64,000 bases of DNA from Thermothelomyces thermophilus ATCC 42464 (Eukaryota; Ascomycota; Sordariomycetes; Sordariales; Chaetomiaceae): positions 3,472,001-3,536,000 of the forward strand of contig NC_016473.1 of the NCBI RefSeq assembly GCF_000226095.1. Reading direction: 5' to 3'. This document shows positions 32,233 to 43,608 of the stretch, one piece after another. The stretch's first letter is position 1, and every line of letters starts with the position of its first letter. Below the pieces are notes generated by a model, which saw nothing but the letters and a program-made list of their open reading frames with translations, had not been told where the DNA came from and searched no databases. The position numbers were made by a program, and so were the translations under genes.

Positions 32233-34088
32233 CTTGTAGTAGTTCGCTTTGGGCCTCCTTTGTTCTTCTTCTCTTCTTCCGTATTTATTCGCTTGGGACT
32301 CCAAACACCCACCTCTCCTGTGTCCCGTGTCTGATACGCGTATGACAGACAATTTTTTTTTGTTTTTTTTTTTTTTTTCACTTCGAGCTTCGTGCTTTAT
32401 ATACTTGGTGTGACTTGTCGCAGTCGAATGGGCAACTACGGCGGCGTTAACCAAGCACTCCAAGGAGATAGAAGAGACTTATATACGCACCGGTTCCGGC
32501 TCATCCGCAACCCATTTCAGCATGGGTCTCCAGCTCGACCGGCCATGTTCCCCTGAGCCGCGTGGGAGTTGTTACACCAGGGTGGGATGCACAGAACGGT
32601 ATCGGGAACGAAGCCATTGATCTGCATGCCTCTGGTGTGCAAGCTGTCCCGGTTCGGTGTGGAAATCAAGAATCGGGTGGCGAGTCAGGAGGCCAAAGAA
32701 TTGCTCTGAGCGCCGAAATTAATATGTTGGGTATTGCCGGTGCGTATCGGGAATCACGCCCAATTTATCTTTCTTCAGTGCTACATGGTCTAAAGCTCTG
32801 GGCGCATAAGGCTCCGTAGCAAACAGGGGCGAATGCTGAAATCGGGCGAGAGAACGGCGTGATGATTGGCGGAAGAGCCCGCGGCCGGGCCAATATGGTA
32901 TAATTACAGGTTATACTTCGTACAGCCAGCCCATTTTTTCCCGGATTTGCGGTGTTGATTAACATACCTCCGTGATGCCATTGGGTTTTGCGGCTTCTAT
33001 GCGGTACTATGCCCAGCATTCGTTTTCAGCCTGTATTATCGACCGAACCGTCTTGGTCGTCTACTAGGGGTGTTGGAAGCTTCGTAGAAGGCTTGGCGGT
33101 TTCCATGGTTGTATGATAAGAATTGGAGGTTGTCATAGGGGTTCTGCTAGGACATGGAAACTCTACATATGCGCCAATCAATTATTTAGATACGAAGAAC
33201 CGGGACGAGTCATAGGGTGCCATTTCTATTGACAGGGAGAGAGTGAAACTTGGATTCGGGGGGCTTAACAGTTGGCACTGCAGGGGCAACCAAAACATCT
33301 CCGCATTCCGTCAAGACTAATTACGTTTTCAAGCTCTTGATGACAACAACAAAGCTTCTCTGGCTCAGTGTTTTCCGAGACCCCATACGCTTAACCGCAT
33401 CCGTGCGGCCTCAGTTCTGAGAGCTCTTTGTCATGTCCTACTAGCCAACTCTCCCGCAAGCCCAAATGAGAGAGCAGCAAGAACCATCACTACAGCAAGG
33501 GGCCAAGTTGTAACACTGCGTTTCATTACAACACTGGTTTTGGAATTCAAAGCACGTTAGGTGTTCGACTTCCATTGTACTAGGGAGGCTTGTCTAATTA
33601 CTTAAAACAGACCCAGGTACCGCCCGGCTGATTGCAGCGGCGCCCCAAGGTGTCGTCTCCTTGAGTGATGTTAAATGCAACCTTCTGTTGGGACAGCCAT
33701 GTCAATATACAGAGGTAGCTTGTCAGGAACTAAAGTCCTTGGTTTCATCGTAGTAAGAACAATACACGTACGATTGTATAATTATGAGTGATTATTGCAA
33801 ATATATCGGGTTAATCTTGCCTGCCACCCAAGACCCAGAGTTCTACGAGACCAAGCTATTTAGTAATAATTAGTGGACAACATCTATGGCTTTTTTTTTT
33901 GTTGTTGTTGTGATTGTCAATTTTTCTTTCCATTTGGACTGCTAATATCCCAAACAAGGTCGTCGCTAACGTTAACAAAATGGTGATGCCACAAAATCGT
34001 TCCAGGTTCCTTCGTTTATCCTTTTTTTGTTCAGATTATATAGTGTACGCCCGTTCATGCAACGTATCGTGCTCACTGCTCTCTCTCT
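32233..34088. other. 1.9 kb gene-free stretch, one possible small exon
   Basis: It contains the DUF1996 promoter (above 32232, with T-runs at 32350-32380) and AT-rich sequence. A minus-strand segment at 33603-33692 reads like the last exon of a small cysteine-containing protein (see findings). No complete gene can be built. Confidence 0.4.
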
Positions 34089-35372
34089 CTACTCCGCATC
34101 CAGCGGCGCCTTCGGCGGTGTGTCGTTCACTTGCACCCCACCGCGCTTCTTCTCGTGGCTGTCCGGCATGGGGAGAGCCCATCCGCCCTCGCCCTCTGGA
34201 GTCGCCAACCATAACCTCAGGAGATGGCGCCGTGGTGCTGGGGGAGCAAAGTCTGAAAGATAATACCCGGGTCAGCAACCGATCAAGGAGAAGAAGACAA
34301 GCAAGCACAGTATTAAGGAGCGTCACTCACCCTTGTACGCGGTCCGGGCATGCAGCAGATGCGCGTTGCTCACAAACTGGACGTCGCCCACCTCGAGGAT
34401 CATGTGCAGGGCCTCGCGCTGGCACACCTCCTCGAGGATGTCCATGGCCCTCTTCTGCTCGTCGCTCAGCGGCGGCACGAGGCCGCGCTCGACGAAACGG
34501 CCCAGGCTGCGCACGTAGTAGGGGTCCCACTTGCAGTACAGCCGGCCCCTGCCGCCGTTCTCGAGGTAGACGACGGGCTGGCGGATGTACTCCTCCTGGC
34601 CGTCGCTGACCTCGCCCTTGCGGTCAAAGTACCAGATGGGCTTGGTCAGCAGCTCGGCCACGTCCGGGTGCTCCTCCTGCAGGACGTTCCAGACGCGGTG
34701 GACGCTGACGATGTCGCTCTCGCCCCCCTCCTGGGCGCGGTGCAGGCACAGCAGGCCGACGATGTCCGAGTCGTCGGCGTGGAAGAACTGGCGCGCCGCC
34801 GTGCGGTAGATGCGCACCGCGTGGATCTGGGTCGGGTCGTCGCCCACGTCCTTGACGTGGCCCAGCACGTGGCCGCGCCCGTTCTGGGAGACCGGGTAGC
34901 CCAGGTGGGTGCCCAGGCCGAGGTAGGCCACCGCCGTCTTTTCCGGGGACCAGAGGTGGGTGGGGAAGTTCTTGAGCAGGGCGAAGCCCTTGGCGTTGAG
35001 CAGGTCGTCGCGCAGAGCGCTGAGGGTCTTGGAAAAGGTGGGGAGGTCGAAGCTTTCTTTCGAAATGCCAGTGAGCGGGGCGCCCGAGGCGATGAAGGCG
35101 TCAGCGGCTTGGGAGAGCTCCTCAATCTCGGTGGGAGTGAGGGGGTGGACCCAGCGCTCCGGGTTCGAGGTGAACTCGGAGGCCTGCCACACGGTTGGGC
35201 CGGTGATGTGCTTGGGGAAGGCAGCGTAGGGCTTCAGAGCGTCGTAGAGCGGTGGGTGCTGGCCCGACGTCCGCACGCCGTCGGGGAAGATGTGGCGCGG
35301 GGCTTCATCATTGCGCTTGAGTGGCTGCGCGGGGCTGCTTTGGGGCTCGTCGACCAAGATACCGGGAGCCAT
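34089..35372 (-). CDS. TauD/TfdA-family Fe(II)/2-oxoglutarate dioxygenase
   Basis: Two exons: 35372-34331 and 34252-34089; 401 residues. The iron-binding HxD is His198-Ala-Asp200 in 'QFFHADDSD'. The distal histidine lies in 'NAHLLHARTAY' near the exon 1 end, and the 2-oxoglutarate-binding arginine in 'RRHLLRLWLATPE' at the exon 2 start. These proteins use oxygen and 2-oxoglutarate to hydroxylate small substrates, for example taurine or related sulfonates; the exact substrate here is unknown. The intron was placed by donor GTGAGT and phase, which joins 'AYKDFAPPAPRRH' as in relatives. No signal peptide, so probably cytosolic. Very GC-rich, with a long false ORF on the opposite strand. Confidence 0.88.
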
Positions 35373-37346
35373 TGTCCCCGTTTTGGGTAATTAATTATCG
35401 GATAATAGCTCGAAACAGACGGTGACTCTTGAGCCGAAGAGTATATGAATAATATATAACAGCAGAAAGAAGAACAAAGCGGACAGGAAAACCGTGCTGT
35501 TCTTGTTTTTCTGGAGTCAGATGGGAATGCAAGTCGTCTAGGTGAAGAAGGTGAGGCATCACACAGGTATAAGTACCTGGGTAGTCGGAGACAACTCGGG
35601 AGTACGGATAATTAATAGATGCTAATCGTATGAGTCCTGTACCGGGTACAGCAGCGCCGATTGCGTGATTGACCGTTCTGCCGAATTGGCTGCTGCGGAT
35701 GGGGAACGTTGCAGTGTATCTACACACCAAAGCGCTGGTGGATTGCGAGATCGAGCTTGGTGATGGCGTGCTCACAACCGGCCGTCGCCGCAACACCATC
35801 GCCCCGCAATGCGCATGCCGATTACAGTTCCGATCCAAAACCCGGAGGGACTCCGATCACTTTCCCCTTCTTTAATATACTGTGTAGTCCTTTCCGACGG
35901 GTGAACCCTATACCACAACTGGTCGTGTTGGCGACGCGCTAGTGTGGTCCATGACCACACATTGACGATGACCCGGTTTCGTGGCGTTGAGTCGCGTGCA
36001 AATGCTTCTACGGAAGAGTTCATTGGTTGGTTACCAGAATATCGGGTTATACTCTATAATCCCTCAAAAGGAAAAAAAAAATAGAATAAAATGGGAAACA
36101 GCTATTCTAACATGTTCGCGTTTCTCCACGGTAATTAGCTGTTGTTTTTATTGTGTATTACAACCAGCCATCAAACAATAACGGGCCGCCGCAGATACAA
36201 AATTAGGTTCCCTTGCTCGTTCATCTTCAGAAACATTTTCATTTTAGAAACATCTGGGACAGATGCACCGCTTGAGAGTTGCTTGGTCGCAACTACGGGT
36301 GTGAACGTTTACCCTGCATTTGTCCATTAGAACATATCCTATTCAAATTGCGAAATGGACTGTCCTTTCTGGTGTTCCTTGGCCGACGTCACTAGGAGAC
36401 TCGCAATGGAGTGTAATTATGAGCCGAAATGTGGCGCGAGGAACGGTAAAGCCAGCCCAATAGTCTGGAGCAAGCGTGCCCAAAGACGCAGGCAGAGACA
36501 AGTCTCGGGCTTTCCACAGCGGTTTCAACTTCTTTTATATCGGTTCCTCAGACACAAGGCTCCTTGACTTCTGGTGTGAGCACGAGGCATTCGAGATCTG
36601 TTCCCCCGTTGGACTGTACTGACGAAGGTCCTCTGAATGCGACGAGAGCGGCCAAGATCCTCTGTTCCAAGGCCCTGAATACGCCTGAACCTACCTATTA
36701 TATGCCAACTGTTCAATCCTTAGCGTACTGCTATTAGCATTCAGCACTATCAAACTTACGTCTCATTAGAATTCCTTGATTCATACGAACGATCCCCAAT
36801 GATTCTCTTGCATTCTCTACGATAATTAGGTCAACCCGGCTTAGTGCCACGTGAGCTTGCGCTTTGGAAACCGAGATCCGGTTGTTGCAACAAAACAGGA
36901 AGAGACTGTGCAATTGCATAATTAATAGACCCCAAATTATATATTAGCTGTAGAGCAGTGAAGGAGTCACTACCCGGTGCTGGGACTTCCCTTTGGTTAT
37001 CGATGAAAGCAGGTCTCTCGGGGCGACAGCCTGAGGCACAATTTGATATTACCAGCTCGTCAGCGTCAATAGTGGAAGTTGAAAAAAGTATTATATTTTC
37101 CTCAGTTTATTCTATGACCATCGTTGATTGTGTATTTGACCACCTAGTGCCGTAATATATGTATGTGTAAGACGCGAATCGCCTGTTACCCGAACCTTGA
37201 CAATTATTATTGATGGAAATGGAGCAAAAACTACAGGCAATTAACAAACAAAACCGAGAGATACAAGAAGAAACATTCTGTAGCGTGCCGTGCAAAAATA
37301 ATGGAGCCATGATGCTACTAACCCAACCTCGCTTGCCAGACCGAAA
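35373..37346. other. 2 kb AT-leaning gene-free stretch
   Basis: It lies upstream of the dioxygenase and downstream of the GH47 gene. No ORF shows a known motif. TAATTAATTA-type boxes occur near 35388 and 36917. Confidence 0.45.
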
Positions 37347-39176
37347 TCAGGGGAGCAGTCTCTTTAGCGGGTGCGCCTCCGTATTGAAGACGTACTCATC
37401 CAGGCTGATCAGTTCGGGCTCGCTGAACATCAAGTAGAAATACTTGAGCGTCTCGCCCAACCAGAAACTCTCCATCGAGTCGCTCAGCTCGGGCGTCCCC
37501 TCGGCGGCGGTGACATCCCAAATGGCCGAGTTGGCCAGCGGCGTCCTGGTGTTTTCCTCGATCGCCTCGTACATTTTCCATGCCGACTCGAGCAGATCTT
37601 TGCGGCCGGTGATGCGGTACAAGATGAAGACGCTCTCGATGGCCTCGGGCCGCAACATGTATCGCTTGTCGCCGATGGCGACGAAGCCCTTGGGTATTCC
37701 TTTGCGGAGGATGGCCTCGTCGGCGTCGTCGGGATCCGTCTTGCGATCCAGGCCGCCCCTGGAGAGCACAGCTTCCCGCCACTTGTCCTCGTCCCACGGG
37801 CAGTCGTCGGCAGACTCGCACGGCAGCATCTGGAAGGTCTCGGGCATGATTCCCAGCGGCATGTTCTGGTAGGTCCAGATACAACCATCCATCAGCTTTT
37901 CGCCTTTTTCCACGTGAGTCTTGTTCCCGACCAGCCGGCCGCCGAGGGCGAGCATGCCGCCCGCATAACAGACGAGGTGTTGACCCTCAGGGCGCAGGCG
38001 CCGGGTCGTCTTGCCGTCCTCTGTCTTGACTGTCACCAGCCCGGACATGAGAACGTCCTTCTCGTCGGGCAGCATGGGCCGGTAGAGGTTGTGCTTGATG
38101 GCGGTGTGCATCGCCGCCTCGTACATCTCGCGATAGACGGGGAGCAGGCCGCCGACGAGAGCATGCGTTTTAGGGAGGTATTCGTACAGTGAATCGGCCA
38201 TGGAGCCGAGGGTATAGTCGTGATGCTGGTTAAACTCTGCCCTACGGGCGTTCACCACGATCGGCCACATACCCGGCAGGCCGGTGGTTTGCTGCTGCTT
38301 GTGGAGCAGATCGATGATGCGCTGCACTGCGTCGTACCATTTCGGGTCGCCTGTCAGCATGGACAGGCGAATGAACTCGAGCGAAAAGGTGCCGATCTCG
38401 GCGAGCAGGACGTGGTCGTCGGCCACCTGGGCCCTGCCCCAGCCAGCCGCCCACGCGTTCCAGCGCGTCAGGGGCATCCTGTTGGGGGTGTCGAAAGCGA
38501 CATAGAGCATCTCGCCCACCTCTCTGGCCTTGGTCAAGAGTCGCACGTCCCCGCTGAGGTCATACGCGGCGAGGAAGCCGCCGAGGTAGCGGATGTTGGT
38601 CTCGAATACGTTGATGTCCTGGGAGGAGACCTTGTCAAAGTTGATGGTTGACGACGCGGCGACGGCTTCCTCAAACTCGTCCATCAGACCCATGATCCAG
38701 AGGGTGTCGAGGCTGTCGACGAGCGTGGCGCCCCATCCGCCAAAGGGGTCGTGCCGCCCCCCGCTCACGGGCTTGAGCTCATCGCTCATCCAGGCAAGCT
38801 TGCGGTACGACTTCCAGCAGCGCTGAAAGGATGCCTTGACGGCATCGCGCCTCTTGAGGCGCAGGTCACGGTCCGAGTCGGACTCTGGGCCAAATTCGGC
38901 CTGCACCTTGGGTAGCGCCGACGGCTGCCCGGTGGGAAGCGGCCGCAGATCCTTGACTGGGTACTTCGTCTTTAGTTTGGTCCATTTCGTGTTTAGGGCT
39001 GGGGCGCGAGTTGGGGCACGAGTTGGGCCGCTAGTTGCGTCGCGAACCCCGTCATCGAAAGACAAACGCGGGTCATAGGAATCGAGTCGTCGGAAGGAGT
39101 ACAAGAAGAGGATGCAGAGTGTGATGGAGACGAATGCGATTGTTTTTCGTCTTCCGAATGCCGGCATTTTCGACAT
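37347..39176 (-). CDS. GH47 class I alpha-1,2-mannosidase, type II membrane protein
   Basis: Single exon, 609 residues. It trims alpha-1,2-mannose from N-glycans in the ER or Golgi. Residues about 11-28 ('KTIAFVSITLCILFLYSF') form an uncleaved signal anchor after a short basic tail, then a stem to about residue 105. The GH47 barrel follows: 'KASFQRCWKSYRKLAWMSDE', 'GGWGATLVDSLDTLWIMGL', 'FETNIRYLGGFLAAYDLSGD', 'HLVCYAGGMLALGGR', 'RPEAIESVFILYRITG', 'SFWLGETLKYFYLMFS'. The C-terminal 'FNTEAHPL' carries the calcium-binding threonine. All catalytic hallmark regions are present, so it should be active. Two cysteines near 'CESADDCPW' fit the family disulfide region. Confidence 0.93.
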   Translation of the reverse strand: MSKMPAFGRRKTIAFVSITLCILFLYSFRRLDSYDPRLSFDDGVRDATSGPTRAPTRAPALNTKWTKLKTKYPVKDLRPLPTGQPSALPKVQAEFGPESDSDRDLRLKRRDAVKASFQRCWKSYRKLAWMSDELKPVSGGRHDPFGGWGATLVDSLDTLWIMGLMDEFEEAVAASSTINFDKVSSQDINVFETNIRYLGGFLAAYDLSGDVRLLTKAREVGEMLYVAFDTPNRMPLTRWNAWAAGWGRAQVADDHVLLAEIGTFSLEFIRLSMLTGDPKWYDAVQRIIDLLHKQQQTTGLPGMWPIVVNARRAEFNQHHDYTLGSMADSLYEYLPKTHALVGGLLPVYREMYEAAMHTAIKHNLYRPMLPDEKDVLMSGLVTVKTEDGKTTRRLRPEGQHLVCYAGGMLALGGRLVGNKTHVEKGEKLMDGCIWTYQNMPLGIMPETFQMLPCESADDCPWDEDKWREAVLSRGGLDRKTDPDDADEAILRKGIPKGFVAIGDKRYMLRPEAIESVFILYRITGRKDLLESAWKMYEAIEENTRTPLANSAIWDVTAAEGTPELSDSMESFWLGETLKYFYLMFSEPELISLDEYVFNTEAHPLKRLLP

Positions 39177-40076
39177 TGAAGCTAGCGCGGCACGGTCAGG
39201 TGTGCAGGGAGGGAGTTGGCAGTTGGCAGTTGGCGGTTGCTGCGGCTGTTGAAGCTTGCAGGTTGGGATTCCAATTCTGAAACGAGCCCCTGAAAGGCGC
39301 GGGGGACCGGGGTCGAAAATTACTAAGGGAAGGGAGGAGTGGGGCTGTGATCTTACTTTCTATTGGCGATATTCTGAGCACTTTGAAATGCGCTGTAACT
39401 TCAAGGGTTCTTTTCTTGCATTGCACTCATAGAATCCGTAGTGTAATTACAGGTTACCCAGTCGCCCCTCGGTAGATGCCACGTGGGTGACCAAGATGCC
39501 GTCATTTGTCCCATCCCTATGGTTCCTCCGGGATTTGGATTCTTTGTCCCCTTCAGAATATCTACACTATGTTAACTAAGCCCCATGCGAGGCGATTCCG
39601 AAAACAGATTCTGGCTTGTTTATTGTACTTGTCTTGTATTCAATCTCCGTACTGTATGTGTAGTGTATGTGCTGCACACTTACAAGACATTGCGACTGCG
39701 CCTTTCCCAACTGTCAGCAAACCTCCTTCTCTTTGAAGGTTTGGCAGGTAATTTACAGAGATAAGCGCAGTATTAGTGCCAATAAAATACTTTGAAATAT
39801 ATCACGGTCGTCCTCTTGACCCAAGGTAGCCACGGTGTTCAAGCCTGCGTCTCGGCGCGCACAATCAGACCAGAACCGGTTAGACTCGAATGGCATCATT
39901 GACACAATTGGTGGGGGGTAAGTGTACTCCGTACACTACTGTACCACCCCGTCTTTAATTACCTCTCGTCTCGCGTCTCGCCGACTGCTTTTAATAATTA
40001 CTTGCTTGATTTTCGTTTGTTCCTCTCGTTCCCAGGCAGTTTCTGGCGACAACCCAAATCAACGGCCCTCGCCAAC
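39177..40076. promoter_or_regulatory. Divergent upstream region of GH47 and CHR transporter genes
   Basis: Both flanking genes point outwards, so this 0.9 kb holds both promoters. It includes a copy of TACTCCGTA at 39925-39933 inside a small palindrome. No gene is seen. Confidence 0.5.
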
Positions 40077-41715
40077 ATGTCGCCCCTGCGCCTCAAAAAC
40101 CTGAGCCGTCGTGTGTGGAAGGTGCTCCGAGCCAATTGGCACCTCGGCGTGACTGCGTTCGGCGGTCCACCAGTCCATTTCCGGATTGTGAGTTTATTAT
40201 TATCGCGCGAGGTCGGGTTCCTGTCCCTGTCCGATTCTGAGGCTGACTATGCGATGCGATGCGATGCGATGCGACGCGCAGTTCAACGAGAAATTCGTGA
40301 CAAAGACAAAATGGATCGACGAGCAAGTCTTTCAGGAGCTCTTCAGCATCTCGCAGGCATTGTCCGGACCTGCCAGTACCAAGATGCTGTACTGCATCAA
40401 CCTGATACACGGCGGCTTGCTGTCGGCCATCTTGAGCTTCATGATGTGGAGTCTTCCGGGCGCCATCGGCATGTATGCTCTCTCCATCGGGGTGTCCAAC
40501 ATTGGCGAAACACTTCCGGCCCCGGTATACGCCCTCTTTTCGGGTCTCAACGCAGCTACCGTTGGGGTCATCGCCCTGGCGGCCATTGAGCTATCTCAAA
40601 AGTCCATCACAGATAAACTAACAAGGGTCATCGTCTTTCTCACGGGCACTGCCGGAATGCTCTACAGGGCGCTGTGGTATTTTCCCTTGCTGATGGCCAT
40701 CTCGGGGCTCGTTACTCTCATCTATGATTTTCGTTGGGTTCATCGGTTTTTGAGGAGGTTGCTCGCCACGGCAACACGTCTCCGGTCCGGACGACAAGCT
40801 CAACCCTCCGAAGTGGCTTCGGCATCACCAAGCGTCAACGCTATTGCCCATCGACTTGACGACCCCGCCGCCAGAACCCCACCGCAGAATCAATCCAGCA
40901 CGCCGTCGCCGCTCTCCGACCTTCCTGTCACCGAGACCGAAGCCCATGCCACTAATATCACAACCACGACGTCCGCCCCTTCCACAGCCGAAACGGAGCC
41001 GCGCATCATCCCGGCCTCCCACACGCTGACGCTGCCCCCGTCGCTGACGTGGAAGACGGGCGCGCTCGTCATCGCCGGCTTCCTGGTCACCTTCATCGTC
41101 GCCATCGCCCTGCGGAGCGCGCTCCCCAGCGCGCCCCTGCTCTACCGCCTCTTCGCCAACATGTACCTGGCGGGCACCATCATCTTCGGCGGCGGGCCCG
41201 TCGTCATCCCGCTGCTGCGCGAGTACGTCGTCGCCGAGGGTTGGGTCTCGCCGCGCGACTTCCTCATCGGCCTCGCCCTGATCCAGGCCTTCCCGGGCCC
41301 CAACTTCAACTTTGCCGTCTTCCTGGGCAGCCTGACCGCGCTGGGCGCCGGCTACAGCTCCGTGGTCGGCGCCGTCATCGCCTGGATCGCCATGTTCGCT
41401 CCCGGCCTGGTCCTGGTGCACGGCACCATGGGCATCTGGAGCGCGGTCCGGAGCAGGAGGTGGGTCAAGAGCGTGCTGAGGGGCGTGAACGCCGGCGCTG
41501 TCGGGTTGATGTACACGGCAGTGTACCGCATCTTTGGGGTAGGCTATCTTGACGAGCAATTTCAGACCGGCAGGAGCCTGGGTGATGACCCGTGGTGGCT
41601 TGTCATCACCGCCACGAGCTATGTTGGAGGTAGGTATTTCGGCTTGAGCGCCGTCTTCGCAATCATGCTGGGTGCGGTGATGGGCATGGCCTGGTACGGG
41701 GTGGTGGCGGCTTGA
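40077..41715 (+). CDS. CHR-family (chromate ion) transporter
   Basis: Two exons: 40077-40187 and 40282-41715; phase 0 join, 514 residues. Two homologous CHR halves are visible. The N-half has 'HLGVTAFGGPPVHFRIFNEK', 'FSISQALSGPASTKM' and 'GLNAATVGVIALAA'. The C-half has 'TIIFGGGPVVIPLLREYVV', 'GLALIQAFPGPNFNFAVFLG' and 'GVNAGAVGLMYTAV'. Between them is a ~100-residue Ser/Thr/Pro-rich loop. About ten hydrophobic segments fit a polytopic membrane protein. Bacterial ChrA exports chromate; in fungi the physiological ion is less clear and could be sulfate-like anions. The intron (40188-40281) ends with a pentanucleotide repeat next to its acceptor. Confidence 0.9.
40249..40273 (+). repeat. ATGCG pentanucleotide repeat at intron acceptor
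   Basis: Five perfect ATGCG units end 8 bases before the 3' splice site of the CHR gene intron. They displace any usual polypyrimidine tract there. Confidence 0.9.
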
Positions 41716-42308
41716 TGGTTTCGGATATGAGGGCAATGTTGGCTCGCCGTTCGCCAGGTCTTGAATACAGGGGTGAGCCATGTCTCCGGCTCCCAGCCCG
41801 AAGCGGTGAGGCGCCACAAAGGAGGATGCGACTTATGGGCATCGCGTCTTCCCGTCATACAGAGCAGGCGTGCTGCTTGTGGGTGTTTGATGCCCACGTC
41901 TCGGGCACGCTCCGTTTTCTCTGAAGGATGATCTTAGCAACTGAACCGCTGTGCAGGAACGCGCACAAAACCCGTAAAATGACCGGCGGGATGCAGAACA
42001 AGCCAGTGCCAGATCCACTGGCCTCACGTTCCTCGGTAATGAGTTCCCATACGCGATTCACACATCGCCTTTACTTTTCGGCATGGAGGAGGACTTGGAG
42101 CATTAGCTTTGTGGTTATAAGTTCCGGTATCATGCCGAGTCCCTGTCTGGCTTTATTCCGTCACCGGTTGACTTTTCTGGCGCTCTACGGAGTAATTAAT
42201 TATGTGTTCACCGCGCCCCCCTGCGGACTCAAACCACAGTGGAAAGGTCTTCTGGAGGATTCACTATCCAATAAGAGCTTCCTCATAAACGCCGCGACTA
42301 ACCGAACG
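41716..42308. other. Gene-free stretch between convergent CHR and fasciclin genes
   Basis: Tail-to-tail region with one TACGGAGTA copy at 42186-42194 followed by a TAATTAATTA-type box. No coding signature. Confidence 0.45.
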
Positions 42309-43608
42309 TTACCAGTTTGCCAACACCGCAACGCCTCCAAACACAGCTGCCGCGGCCATGCAAGCCCTTCTTTCCGGAGCAGCTCCCTGAACAGGAGACG
42401 GATGACGGAAGCTGGCAGTCGGGGTGCTGCTCACGCTAACCGTCGTGGTACTGGCAACTGCCGACGTGAACGGCACCCCGCCGGTCGCGCTGCTTGCCCC
42501 GTTGAAGGCAGGCGGCTGCGTGGCGGCGTCGGGGTCAGGCGTGGCAGTGGTGTTGGCCGGATTCAGCACCCTGCGATTATTGTTGATCAGAACATGTCGT
42601 GGGGGCCACCAAAACAGGTCTCGCCGGGCTTGCTTTGCAACTTACCCATCCACAATGTGCACGACCCCGTTGGCCACCAGGATATCTGATGCCACCACCC
42701 TCGCGCTGTTGACAAATAGCGCCCCATTCTGGACCCGGAAGTTGACGCCGGCGCCCTCCACTGTCGTCTCGCTGCCGCCCGAGATCAGCTCGCTATAGAG
42801 CACCTTGCCCTGGACGACGTGGTAGTTGAGGACCGTCGTCAGCTGCTCGAGCGTCATGGAGCTGACGAGGCTACCAATGGCGTTGAAGGCGTCGTTGTTG
42901 GGCACGAACACGGTCACGTCTGCGGCCGCGTTGATCGACGCCTCGACGCCCGCCCGGCGCAGCGCGCCCACCGCGGCCGTAAGCCCCCCGGCGATGAGGG
43001 TATTGGTCAAGTTGCCCGGGATGGAGAGAACTGAGTCGATGATGTGCACAGTGCCGCCAACGTAGTTGTAGTCCTTGGCGGTGTGGCTGTTAGCTCACTA
43101 CTAATAGGAGGCCTTATGCTGGGAACAAGGGGAGGTCGGTCGAACATACATATGGCTGGAGGTTGGACTGCATGTTGTTGCCGGTAACGAGGGTCACAGA
43201 GCCGTTCTGGGACAGTGTACGGACTACCTGTCCACCGCTCACGTTGGAGTACGCCGCCACGTTTAGGAACGTCGGAATCGATGTGGACTTGGTGTTGGAC
43301 AGGTTCGAAACCAAGTAGACGCCGTCCAGGGCGTGGTAGGCTAGGAAGGCCGTGAGGAAGTTGGGGTCCGAGGCCAGCTCACTGGAGAGCGACGTGCCGA
43401 ACATTTGGTTGAGCGCATTGTTGCTTGGTGCCAGGAGTGTCACCCCCTGTGCGTTGCTCAGGATTTGAAAGATGAGTGACTGAGACTGCAGCCAAGCATT
43501 TAGAGTGGACAAGGTGGCGCTCTGAGCGATTAGGACGCTTTCCAGGGTATTGTACTGGCCAAAGACGCTCCATGCCCCAGAAAGCAGGAGCAGGCGTCTC
43601 AGATGCAT
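42309..43608 (-). CDS. Secreted fasciclin (FAS1) protein, two domains, probable GPI anchor
   Basis: Three exons: 43608-43150, 43073-42646, 42570-42309; in phase, 382 residues. Signal peptide 'MHLRRLLLLSGAWSVFGQ'. FAS1 domain 1 has 'GVTLLAPSNNALNQMF', 'FLAYHALDGVYL' and the H2-type end 'DYNYVGGTVHIIDSVLSIP'. Domain 2 has 'DVTVFVPNNDAFNAIG', 'VLNYHVVQGKVLYSEL' and 'ILVANGVVHIVDGVL'. A Ser/Thr/Pro-rich stalk and a hydrophobic C-terminus ('ACMAAAAVFGGVAVLANW') follow, which fits a GPI signal. Fasciclin proteins act in adhesion or cell-wall organisation at the surface. The first intron uses an AAG acceptor with a CTAAC branch 16 nt upstream; the alternative ACAG breaks the frame. The start at 43608 is the only ATG giving a signal peptide. 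Confidence 0.88.

Noticed and set aside
34350-35390. 346-codon plus-strand frame over the dioxygenase gene
   Set aside because: Antisense shadow of a clear TauD-family gene; Val/Leu/Ala-rich with no family signature.
37371-38192. 273-codon plus-strand frame over the GH47 gene
   Set aside because: Antisense shadow of the mannosidase coding sequence.
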